A DNA stretch of 64,000 nucleotides from Streptomyces cyaneus (GTDB lineage Bacteria; Actinomycetota; Actinomycetes; Streptomycetales; Streptomycetaceae). Below, one piece after another: positions 26,901-34,854 of the stretch (the first letter of the stretch is position 1; every line of letters starts with the position of its first letter). The position numbers were made by a program, and so were the translations under genes. The stretch spans positions 744,001 through 808,000 of the forward strand of contig NZ_ML138678.1 of NCBI RefSeq assembly GCF_004028635.1, given 5' to 3'. The notes under the pieces were generated by a model, which did no database searches, was not told the DNA's origin, and worked only from the letters and a program-made list of their open reading frames with translations.

Positions 26901-27422
26901 ATGCGACGTACCGCCCGTCTGCTGACCGGGACCGCGCTGGCCGCCGGCGCCGTGGGGCTCGTCGTCACGCCCGCGTACGGCGGCGACGGTGGTGGCCTGG
27001 AGGTGTCCCCGGCCTCGGTCGTGCCGGGCGGGGAGGTCACGGTGGACACGGCCGACTGCGGGGGCGGCGCCACGGCGGAGGGCGACGCCAGTGCGGTCGG
27101 CGCGGGGTCCTTCACGCTGGCCCCGGACGAGCAGGACGCGACCGGACGGTTCCGGGTGCCGCCGAGCGCGCAGCCGGGGACGTACGAGATCGTCGCGACC
27201 TGCGCGGAGGACGGCCGGCGGGTGACGGGGGACCTGGAGGTCACGCTGACCTCCCCGCGTGACGAACAGGTGTATCCGAGAGGAAGTGTGAAGACGGGGG
27301 TCGGCGGCGCTCTTGGCGGCGGTGACCCCGTGCAGACCGCGGCCGGCGTGGCGGCTCTCGCCGTCGCCGCCGCGGGCGGTACCTGGCTCCTGCATCGCCG
27401 GGCGAGAGGCGACGGGATCTGA
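26901..27422 (+). CDS. secreted, C-terminally anchored surface protein (sortase F partner)
   Basis: A 173-residue exported protein: signal peptide residues ~1-28, an Ig-like/immunoglobulin-type extracellular domain with two cysteines (ADCGGG and ATCAED), a short linker, then SVKTGVGGALGG, a hydrophobic helix (~residues 145-165) and a basic RRAR tail. The tail has the layout of a sortase sorting signal but no LPxTG; the conserved-looking VKTGVGG may serve instead. A class F sortase follows 118 bp downstream on the same strand. The biological role is unknown; the sortase-substrate relation is inferred from layout and adjacency. Confidence 0.75.
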   Translation: MRRTARLLTGTALAAGAVGLVVTPAYGGDGGGLEVSPASVVPGGEVTVDTADCGGGATAEGDASAVGAGSFTLAPDEQDATGRFRVPPSAQPGTYEIVATCAEDGRRVTGDLEVTLTSPRDEQVYPRGSVKTGVGGALGGGDPVQTAAGVAALAVAAAGGTWLLHRRARGDGI

Positions 27423-27540
27423 CGGACACCCTCCGCTGTCCGTCCGCCGGTACCGCACGTCCCCTCCCCCTCCGGGTCCGACGCCCCTCGCGGCCCGGAG
27501 GGGGATGAGGGCGGCCCGAGGGGAGTCCCAGGAGGCTCGC

Positions 27541-28287
27541 GTGCGCAGTCACCGCCGTCCCCGCAGTCGCCGCAGCGTCGCCAACGCCGCCATATCCGCC
27601 GTCACCGTACTGGCCCTGTGCTCCGGCGCCTGGCTGCTGAGCAGCGGCGCCGAGACGCATGTGCCGCCACAGCCGTCGGCGGCACAGGCCCGGGGGGCCG
27701 GGGAGACCGCGGGGGCCGAGGAGACCGGGGAAGCCGGGCTGGCCGGGGAGTCGAGCGGCTCGCACGCCGACCAGCGCTCCGCAGACCCCCGCTCCGCAGA
27801 CCCGCACTCCGCCGCCCCCGACCCCGCCCTACCCCCCTCCCCTCCCGACCGCATCCGCATCCCCTCGATACGGGTCGACGCTCCCCTCATGGGCCTGGGT
27901 CTGACGAGGACGGGCAGCCTCGACGTCCCGCCCGCCGAGCGGACGAACCTCGCCGGTTGGTACGAGGCCGGCACCACGCCCGGTGAGACGGGCACCGCGA
28001 TCGTCGCCGGCCACGTCGACAACGCCGACGGGCCCGCCGTCTTCTACCGGCTCGGCGCCCTGAAGAAGGGCAGCACGATCGAGGTGGACCGCCGGGACGG
28101 CGGCACGGCGCTCTTCTCCGTCGACGCCGTCGAGGTGTACGACGCGAAGGCCTTCCCCGACAAGAAGGTGTACGGCCCGGCGCCACGCCCCGAACTGCGG
28201 GTGATCACCTGCGGCGGCGGTTACTCACGGACGACCGGCTATCAGGGCAACGTCGTCGTCTTCGCACACCTCACCGGCAGCCGCTGA
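27541..28287 (+). CDS. class F sortase
   Basis: A 248-residue transpeptidase that would attach proteins to the cell wall. It has an N-terminal membrane anchor (~residues 13-35), an A/G/E/D/P-rich extracellular linker (~40-100) and a compact sortase domain with catalytic H158 (IVAGHVDN), C224 (VITCGGGY) and R230. The small size and TCGGGY motif fit class F. The GTG at 27541 is chosen for its CAGGAGG site 5 nt upstream; the earlier ATG near 27507 has its GGAGG too close. The probable substrate is the anchored protein immediately upstream. No pilin or LPxTG gene lies nearby. Confidence 0.88.
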   Translation: MRSHRRPRSRRSVANAAISAVTVLALCSGAWLLSSGAETHVPPQPSAAQARGAGETAGAEETGEAGLAGESSGSHADQRSADPRSADPHSAAPDPALPPSPPDRIRIPSIRVDAPLMGLGLTRTGSLDVPPAERTNLAGWYEAGTTPGETGTAIVAGHVDNADGPAVFYRLGALKKGSTIEVDRRDGGTALFSVDAVEVYDAKAFPDKKVYGPAPRPELRVITCGGGYSRTTGYQGNVVVFAHLTGSR

Positions 28288-28328
28288 CCGCTCCCTGGGG
28301 AGAGCATTCGACGAGGGAGCGCGACCCG

Positions 28329-29111
28329 CTAAGCCACCCACTGCTCGTACGCCAGCTTCGCCACCAGCGCGAACACCACCGTCAGCAGCACGACCCGCAC
28401 GAATCCGCTGCCCTTCTTCAGCGCCGTACGAGCCCCCAGCATGCCGCCCGCCAGGTTGAACACGGCCATCAGCGCGGCCAGTTGCCACAGGACCGTGCCC
28501 TGCCAGGCGAAGGTGGCCAGCGCGCCGGCGTTGGTGCAGCAGTTGACGATCTTGGCGGTGGCGGAGGCGGTGACCAGGTCGAGGTGGAGTACGGCGGTGA
28601 GGGCGAGGACCAGGAAGGTGCCGGTGCCGGGGCCGATCAGACCGTCGTAGAAGCCGATGCCCAGGCCGGCCAGGCCGATCGCGGCGAGGACCTGGCGGCG
28701 GGTGGCCGGGCCCGTCGCCGGGGCCGTGCCGAAGGCGGGGCGCAGGATCACGAAGGCGGCGACGGCGAGCAGCACCACCATGATCACGGGCTTCAGCACC
28801 TCGGTGCTCATGCCGGCCGCGAAGAAGGCACCACCGGAGGAGCCCGCGAGCGCCGCCAGCCCGATGCGTACGGCGAGGCCCACGTCCACGGGTGCCTTGC
28901 GGACGTATGTCACCGCGGCGCCGGACGTGCCGACGATCGCGACCGCCTTGTTGGTGCCGAGCGCGTACGCGGCCGGGGTGTTCGCGGGGAGGCCGAGCAG
29001 CAGCGTCGGCAGCAGGAGCAGGCCCCCGCCGCCGACCACGGCGTCGATCCAGCCGGCCACGAGGGCTGCGAGGCACAGGGCGGCGACCATGGCCAGCGAT
29101 ATGTCGGGCAT
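28329..29111 (-). CDS. TSUP family (TauE/SafE) anion exporter
   Basis: A 260-residue membrane protein with about seven to eight helices. The duplicated family motif appears as WIDAVVGGGGLLLLPTLL near the N-terminus and GFYDGLIGPGTGTFLVLAL near the middle. The family exports sulfite, sulfoacetate or related organic anions and may serve sulfur or nitrogen metabolism. It is convergent with the sortase gene and divergent from the nitrite-reductase operon. The substrate is not determined. Confidence 0.9.
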   Translation of the reverse strand: MPDISLAMVAALCLAALVAGWIDAVVGGGGLLLLPTLLLGLPANTPAAYALGTNKAVAIVGTSGAAVTYVRKAPVDVGLAVRIGLAALAGSSGGAFFAAGMSTEVLKPVIMVVLLAVAAFVILRPAFGTAPATGPATRRQVLAAIGLAGLGIGFYDGLIGPGTGTFLVLALTAVLHLDLVTASATAKIVNCCTNAGALATFAWQGTVLWQLAALMAVFNLAGGMLGARTALKKGSGFVRVVLLTVVFALVAKLAYEQWVA

Positions 29112-29388
29112 GATCGCGACCTTAGGCGGGCGGTACGTGTGAGGTCCACGTAAATGAGGAGCATCTGAGGTTGGCGATCATTCGTAGACGATGGTGGCTG
29201 CACGGATACCGGGCGTTCGGTCACCCCCGCCCCACCCGCCCCACCTCTTCCCCGTCCGACCTCACAGCCCACCCCCGTCGCGCCCGCCGAACCCTCACAC
29301 CCACCCTCCGCCCCCGCTGAGGGCAGCGTTCCCCGTGGGAAACAGATGTGATGCGGTCGGGTAACACCGGCACCGCACGCTCAAGTGC

Positions 29389-30606
29389 ATGACCTCGAAT
29401 ACGCGTGTGGTGGTGATCGGCGCCGGCCTCGCGGGCGTACGACTCGCCCGGCGGCTGGGCGAGCTCGGTACGCCCGTCACGCTCGTCGGCGACGAGGAGC
29501 ACCGCCCGTACAACCGAGTGCTCCTCGCCGAGGTGCTGGCCGGACGGTACAGCCCCGACGTGATCGCGCTTCCCGCGCCCGCGGAGCTCACCCGCGCCCG
29601 GGTCACCGGCATCGACCGCGAGGCGCGGACCGTCGAGTGCGCGGACGGTTCGAAGATCGCATACGACCGGCTGGTCCTGGCCACCGGCTCGAACCCGGTG
29701 CTGCCGCCCCTGCGCGGCCTGTTCACCCCCGACCACGTCCTGCCGGAGGGCGTCCACGCCTTCCGCACCATGGACGACTGCCTGGGCCTGTCCAAGGCGG
29801 TCCGGCCGGGGGCGAAGGCGGTCGTCATCGGCGGCGGGCTCCTCGGGGTCTCCGCGGCCCGTGCGCTCGCCCAGCGCGGCGCCCAGGTCGTCCTCGCCCA
29901 GCAGGGCGAGCGGCTCATGGAGCGCCAGCTCGACCCGAGCGCGTCGAAGCTGGTGCAGCGGCACCTGAAGGACCTCGGCGTCGAGATCCACACCGAGTGC
30001 CGGGTGCGCGACGTGCGCTGCGTCGGCGGCGCGGTCCGCTCGGTCGAGATGGCCGACGGATACGCCCTCGACGCCGACCTCGTCGTCCTGGCCTGCGGCG
30101 TCCACCCCCGCGTGGGCCTCGCCCAGGTCGCGGGACTGGACGTCCGCAAGGGCATCGTCGTCGACGACGAGCTGCGCACCTCCGACCCGCACATCCACGC
30201 CATCGGCGACTGCGTTCAGCACGCCGGCACGGTGTACGGGCTCGCCACCCCGGCGCTCGAACAGGCCGACGCGCTCGCCGAGTTGCTGGCCGGTGACCTC
30301 ACCGCCCGCTACACCGGCACCCGCTCTCTGACGCGGCTCACCCTCACGGGCCACGACAGCCCCTTCGACCTCGCCGCGTTCGGCGAGACGGAGGCGCTCC
30401 CCGGCGACGACGTCGTCCAGCTCGCCGACGCCACCCGCGGCACCTACCGCAAGGTCGTCGTCCGCGACGACCGCCTGGTCGGCGGGGTTCTCGTCGGCGA
30501 ACTCGGCACCGTAGGCGCGCTCGCCCGCGCCTGGGAGGGAGCAGAGCCGCTCCCGTCCGACGGCGGCCCTCTGCTCCACCTGCTCACCAACGATGGAGGC
30601 TCCTGA
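29389..30606 (+). CDS. NAD(P)H-FAD oxidoreductase of the nitrite-reductase operon
   Basis: A 405-residue flavoprotein: FAD Rossmann motif VVVIGAGLAGVRLARRL, LVLATGSNPVLPPL, the NAD(P) motif AVVIGGGLLGVSAA and the flavin motif IHAIGDCVQH. It resembles the N-terminal flavoprotein half of NirB but lacks its iron-sulfur and siroheme domains. Its TGA overlaps the ATG of nirB, so the two are translationally coupled. The likely role is to pass electrons from NAD(P)H to nitrate or nitrite reductase, as NasB-type subunits do. A GTTCCC-type inverted repeat and a GTAAC word lie 30-60 bp upstream. Confidence 0.85.
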   Translation: MTSNTRVVVIGAGLAGVRLARRLGELGTPVTLVGDEEHRPYNRVLLAEVLAGRYSPDVIALPAPAELTRARVTGIDREARTVECADGSKIAYDRLVLATGSNPVLPPLRGLFTPDHVLPEGVHAFRTMDDCLGLSKAVRPGAKAVVIGGGLLGVSAARALAQRGAQVVLAQQGERLMERQLDPSASKLVQRHLKDLGVEIHTECRVRDVRCVGGAVRSVEMADGYALDADLVVLACGVHPRVGLAQVAGLDVRKGIVVDDELRTSDPHIHAIGDCVQHAGTVYGLATPALEQADALAELLAGDLTARYTGTRSLTRLTLTGHDSPFDLAAFGETEALPGDDVVQLADATRGTYRKVVVRDDRLVGGVLVGELGTVGALARAWEGAEPLPSDGGPLLHLLTNDGGS

Positions 30607-33212
30607 TGTCCACCGGCACCCCCACGATCGTGCTCGTCGGCCACGGCATGGTCGGCCAGCGCTTCCTCGAAGCGCTCGCCGAGCGCGGCCTGACCGCCAC
30701 GCACCGCGTGGTCGTGCTGTGCGAGGAGCCGCGTCCGGCGTACGACCGCGTCGCCCTCACCTCGTACTTCTCGGGCAAGACGCCCGAGGACCTGTCCATG
30801 ACGGACATGGAGTTCATCGACACGCACGGCATCGAGCTGTACGTCGGCGACCCGGCGCAGACGATCGACCGTGAGGCGAAGAAGGTCACGGCCAAGTCGG
30901 GCCAGGTCTTCGAGTACGACACCCTCGTGCTGGCCACCGGCTCCTACCCCTTCGTGCCGCCGGTCCCGAACAAGGACGCCGAGGGCTGTTTCGTCTACCG
31001 CACGATCGAGGACCTCCTCGCGATCGAGGAGTACGCCAAGACGGCGACGACCGGTGCCGTGGTCGGCGGCGGTCTGCTGGGACTCGAGGCGGCCGGTGCG
31101 CTGAAGGGCCTCGGACTCACCTCCCACATCGTGGAGTTCGCACCGCGCCTGATGCCGGTGCAGGTCGACGAGGGCGGCGGCGCGGCCCTGCTGCGCACCA
31201 TCGAGGAGATGGGCCTGAGCGTCCACACGGGTGTGGGCACGCAGGAGATCGTCGTCGACGAGTCCGGCGCGGTCACCGGCATGAAGCTGTCCGACGGTTC
31301 CGAACTCGCCACCGACCTGGTGGTGTTCTCCGCCGGTGTCCGCCCCCGTGACCAGCTGGCCCGCGACTGCGGCCTGACGGTCGGCGAGCGCGGCGGCATC
31401 ACGGTCGACGAGCAGTGCCGTACGGTCGCCGACCCGCACGTGTTCGCGATCGGCGAGTGCGCGCTGGCCTCCGACGGCCGGGTGTACGGCCTGGTGGCCC
31501 CGGGTTACGAGCAGGCCGAGACGGCCGCCGCGACGATCGCCGCCGACGAGAGCGAGCAGCTGACGTTCACCGGCGCCGACCTCTCCACCAAGCTGAAGCT
31601 GCTCGGCGTGGACGTGGCGTCCTTCGGTGACGCGCACGGCACCGCCGAGGACTGCCTGGACGTCGTGTACTCCGATTCCCGCGCGGGCCTGTACAAGAAG
31701 CTGGTCATCGGCCGCGACGGCACGCTGCTCGGCGGCATCCTGGTCGGCGACGCGGAGGCGTACGGCACGCTGAAGGCGTTCACCGGCTCCGTCCCGCCGG
31801 TCTCGCCGGAGTCGCTGGTGCTGCCGGCCGGTGCCGGGGCGCCCGCCCAGCTCGGCCCGTCCGCGCTGCCGGACGAGGCGATCATCTGCTCCTGCAACAA
31901 CGTCACCAAGGGCACGATCCGCGGCGCGGTCACCGACCACCAGTGCACGACCGTGCCCGAGGTGAAGAAGTGCACCAAGGCCGGTACGACCTGCGGCAGT
32001 TGCGTCAAGGTCCTCGGCCAGCTGATCAACGCCGAGCTGGAGGCGTCCGGCGTCGAGGTCGACAAGGGCCTGTGCGGCTGCTTCTCGCAGACCCGCGAGG
32101 AGCTGTACGAGATCGTCCTCGCCCTGCGCATCAACACCTACCAGGACCTGCTGGACCGCTACGGCCGCGACGGCGCCAAGGGCGGCGACGGCTGCGAGAT
32201 CTGCAAGCCCGCGGTCGGCTCGATCATCGCCTCCCTCGCCCCGACGATCGGCGCGAGCGGCTACGTCCTGGACGGCGAGCAGGCCTCCCTCCAGGACAGC
32301 AACGACCACTTCCTGGCCAACCTGCAGAAGAACGGCTCGTACTCGGTCGTGCCGCGCATCCCCGGCGGTGAGATCACCCCCGAGGGCCTCATCGTGATCG
32401 GCGAGATCGCCCGCGACTTCGGCCTCTACACGAAGATCACCGGCGGCCAGCGGATCGACATGTTCGGCGCCCGCGTCGAGCAACTCCCCCTGATCTGGGC
32501 CCGGTTGGTGGACGCGGGCTTCGAGTCCGGCCACGCGTACGGCAAGGCGCTGCGCACGGTGAAGTCCTGCGTCGGCCAGACCTGGTGCCGCTACGGCGTC
32601 CAGGACTCGGTCCGCATGGCGATCGACCTGGAGCTGCGCTACCGGGGCCTGCGCTCCCCGCACAAGCTGAAGTCGGCGGTCTCCGGCTGCCAGCGCGAGT
32701 GCGCGGAGGCCCAGTCGAAGGACTTCGGCGTGATCGCCACCGCCAACGGCTGGAACCTCTACGTCGGCGGCAACGGCGGCGCCACCCCGCGCCACGCGGA
32801 CCTGCTGGCCCAGGACCTGTCCGACGCCGAGCTGATCAAGCTGATCGACCGCTTCCTGATGTTCTACATCCGCACCGCGGACCGGCTCGAGCGCACCTCG
32901 ACCTGGCTGGAGCGGATCCCCGGCGGCCTGGACCACGTCCGGGACGTGGTCGTGGAGGACTCCCTCGGCATCTGCGAGGAGCTGGAGTCGCTGATGGCGG
33001 ACCACGTGGCGCACTACGCCGACGAGTGGGCGACGACCATCAACGACCCCGAGAAGCTCTCCCGCTTCGTCTCCTTCGTGAACGCCCCCGACACCCCCGA
33101 CCCGGTCGTCGGCTTCATCCCCGAGCGCGACCAGATCAAGCCCGACCTGCCGCTGCTGTCCATCGGCATGCGCCCCGCTGAAGACGTCCTGGAAGGAAGC
33201 GCCCAGCGATGA
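30606..33212 (+). CDS. nirB: nitrite reductase large subunit NirB
   Basis: An 868-residue NAD(P)H nitrite reductase that reduces nitrite to ammonium. The N-terminal flavin domain (IVLVGHGMVGQRFLE, DTLVLATGSYPF, VVGGGLLGLEAAG) is followed by a BFD-type [2Fe-2S] site near residue 428 (IICSCNN, GTTCGSCV). The siroheme/[4Fe-4S] domain has cysteines around residues 655-700 (CVGQTWCRYG and SGCQRECAEAQ). It starts within the stop of the upstream flavoprotein and overlaps nirD by 4 bp. Siroheme can come from the chelatase-like gene at 14.5 kb and nitrite from NasA at 21.8 kb. Confidence 0.96.
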   Translation: MSTGTPTIVLVGHGMVGQRFLEALAERGLTATHRVVVLCEEPRPAYDRVALTSYFSGKTPEDLSMTDMEFIDTHGIELYVGDPAQTIDREAKKVTAKSGQVFEYDTLVLATGSYPFVPPVPNKDAEGCFVYRTIEDLLAIEEYAKTATTGAVVGGGLLGLEAAGALKGLGLTSHIVEFAPRLMPVQVDEGGGAALLRTIEEMGLSVHTGVGTQEIVVDESGAVTGMKLSDGSELATDLVVFSAGVRPRDQLARDCGLTVGERGGITVDEQCRTVADPHVFAIGECALASDGRVYGLVAPGYEQAETAAATIAADESEQLTFTGADLSTKLKLLGVDVASFGDAHGTAEDCLDVVYSDSRAGLYKKLVIGRDGTLLGGILVGDAEAYGTLKAFTGSVPPVSPESLVLPAGAGAPAQLGPSALPDEAIICSCNNVTKGTIRGAVTDHQCTTVPEVKKCTKAGTTCGSCVKVLGQLINAELEASGVEVDKGLCGCFSQTREELYEIVLALRINTYQDLLDRYGRDGAKGGDGCEICKPAVGSIIASLAPTIGASGYVLDGEQASLQDSNDHFLANLQKNGSYSVVPRIPGGEITPEGLIVIGEIARDFGLYTKITGGQRIDMFGARVEQLPLIWARLVDAGFESGHAYGKALRTVKSCVGQTWCRYGVQDSVRMAIDLELRYRGLRSPHKLKSAVSGCQRECAEAQSKDFGVIATANGWNLYVGGNGGATPRHADLLAQDLSDAELIKLIDRFLMFYIRTADRLERTSTWLERIPGGLDHVRDVVVEDSLGICEELESLMADHVAHYADEWATTINDPEKLSRFVSFVNAPDTPDPVVGFIPERDQIKPDLPLLSIGMRPAEDVLEGSAQR

Positions 33213-33559
33213 CCCTGGCACCCGAGACGACCGACCTGAAGGTCCAGCTCAAGCTGGCGGACGACTGGTTCACGGTCTGCGACCTGGCCCAGCTGCTCCC
33301 CGGCCGGGGCGTGGCGGCCCTCCTCCCCGACGGCCGCCAGGTGGCCCTGTTCCGCGACCGCACCGGCGCCCTGTACGCCATCGACAACCGCGACCCCTTC
33401 GGCGGCGCGGCGGTCCTCTCCCGCGGCCTGACCGGCACCCACCAGGGCCGCCCGTTCGTGGCCTCGCCCCTGCTGAAGCAGCGCTTCGACCTGAAGACGG
33501 GGCAGTGCCTGGACGACGAGGCGGTGCGGATCGCGGCGTACGAGGTGCGGGCGGCGTAA
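33209..33559 (+). CDS. nirD: nitrite reductase small subunit NirD
   Basis: A 116-residue Rieske-fold protein of the NirD family, the small subunit of the assimilatory NADH nitrite reductase. DWFTVCDLAQLLPGRGVAALL, VALFRDRTGALYAIDNRDPF and VASPLLKQRFDLKTGQCL are visible. The cysteine/histidine ligands of true Rieske clusters are absent, as is normal for NirD. Its ATG overlaps the nirB stop (ATGA type), giving a tightly coupled three-gene operon. Confidence 0.95.
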   Translation: MTLAPETTDLKVQLKLADDWFTVCDLAQLLPGRGVAALLPDGRQVALFRDRTGALYAIDNRDPFGGAAVLSRGLTGTHQGRPFVASPLLKQRFDLKTGQCLDDEAVRIAAYEVRAA

Positions 33560-33562
33560 GGC

Positions 33563-33655
33563 CATCCGCAGTTCGATCCCGAAGCCGCGCTGCAGGCAGC
33601 CCTTGAGCTGTTCTGGCAGCGCGGCTTCGATCGTGCGCGAGCCGACTGCGCCTGA
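33563..33655 (+). pseudogene. remnant of a TetR-family regulator
   Basis: In one frame this short stretch encodes HPQFDPEAALQAALELFWQR and ends shortly after at a stop. QFDPEAALxAALELFWxxGF is the start of many TetR/AcrR DNA-binding domains. There is no start codon and the rest of the domain is gone, so only about 30 codons remain. It lies between nirD and the SDR gene; TetR regulators are commonly paired with such SDR genes, so the SDR may have lost its repressor. Confidence 0.6.
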
Positions 33656-33670
33656 ACGGCTGCCCGGCGC

Positions 33671-34597
33671 TCACCCCTTCAGAGCGTCGTACGTCACCCC
33701 GGTCATCCGCTCCGACTCCTCCCAGAGCCGTTCACCCGCACGGTCGTTGACGGTCCAGGGCGCCCGCCAGGACGGGGCGGGTGAGCCGCGCCAGTTGGCG
33801 AAGGACGGGCCGGTGAAGGAGTCGGGGCGGACGGCGGGGGCGGTGGCCGCGTACAGGACGGGGAGCGCGCCGGCCTCGGCGGGCTGGGCGAGGACGCGGT
33901 TGCCGATCCGCACGAACCACTCGCTGAACCGGCGCCCCTCCATACGCGGCCCCTCGGTCTGCAAATTGGTGTCCGCGTACCCCGGATGGGCGGCGGCCGC
34001 CACCACGTCCGCCCCCCGCACCGCCAGCCTGCGCGCCAGCTCGTGCGTGAAGAGCAGGTTGGCGGTCTTGGAACGGCCGTAGGCGACCCAACGCCGATAG
34101 CGACGCTCGCTGTTGAGGTCGTCGATGTCGATGTTGGACAGCGCGTGCAAGGAACTGGCCACGGTCACCACCCGCGCGCCCGGCGTGCCGAGCAGCGCGG
34201 GCAGCAGCAGACCGGTCAGCGCGAAGTGCCCGAGGTGGTTGACCCCGAACTGCGTCTCGAAGCCGTCCGCCGTCGTGCCGTACGGCAACGCCATCACCCC
34301 GGCGTTGTTCACGAGCAGGTCGAGCCGGTCGTAGGGAAATGCCGCGGTGAACTCCCGCACGGAGCCGAGATCCCCGAGATCAATCCGCCTCAACTCAACC
34401 TGTGCGCCCGGCACTTCACCGACTAGCCGGACCCCGGCCGCCGTCCCGCGCGCCTCGCTCCGGCAGGCGAGCACCACCCGGGCACCCTTGCGCGCCAGCT
34501 CGCGCGCCGTGGCGTACCCGAGTCCGCTGTTGGCCCCGGTGACGACGGCGACGCGGCCGCTCTGGTCGGGGATGTCGTGCGCGGTCCAGCCGGACAT
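33671..34597 (-). CDS. short-chain dehydrogenase/reductase
   Basis: A 308-residue NAD(P)-dependent SDR. The cofactor motif TGANSGLGYATA lies at about residue 20, followed by LLVNNAGVMALP, the catalytic Ser region VVTVASSLH and the YGRSKTANLLF active-site Tyr/Lys. The Tyr-x-x-x-Lys pattern is intact (YGRSK). Length and sequence resemble the retinol-dehydrogenase/WW-oxidoreductase-like group. The ATG at 34597 follows AAGGAG; the frame is open further upstream but without family sequence. The substrate is unknown. A TetR remnant lies at its 3' end. Confidence 0.9.
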   Translation of the reverse strand: MSGWTAHDIPDQSGRVAVVTGANSGLGYATARELARKGARVVLACRSEARGTAAGVRLVGEVPGAQVELRRIDLGDLGSVREFTAAFPYDRLDLLVNNAGVMALPYGTTADGFETQFGVNHLGHFALTGLLLPALLGTPGARVVTVASSLHALSNIDIDDLNSERRYRRWVAYGRSKTANLLFTHELARRLAVRGADVVAAAAHPGYADTNLQTEGPRMEGRRFSEWFVRIGNRVLAQPAEAGALPVLYAATAPAVRPDSFTGPSFANWRGSPAPSWRAPWTVNDRAGERLWEESERMTGVTYDALKG

Positions 34598-34854
34598 GAC
34601 GGAGCTCCTTCCGCGGGCAGGTCCGGGCCCAGGTACCTCATCAGAGTGCGCCGAAACGGCTGCCGGGGCCAGTTCGGGAGCCTTTGGGGTGCGCGCGGTG
34701 TGAGGGCCTCGCGGACATGACAGGGAACAGGGCACAGGCGTTCTTCGAACGGCGCTAGCATCGCTCCCCCGAAGTCTGTGACGGCATACGCGATGCGGGG
34801 GATGCACGGCGTGTCTGTGGTGGAGCTGCCGGTCGGTGTCGGCGAGGCGGACGT

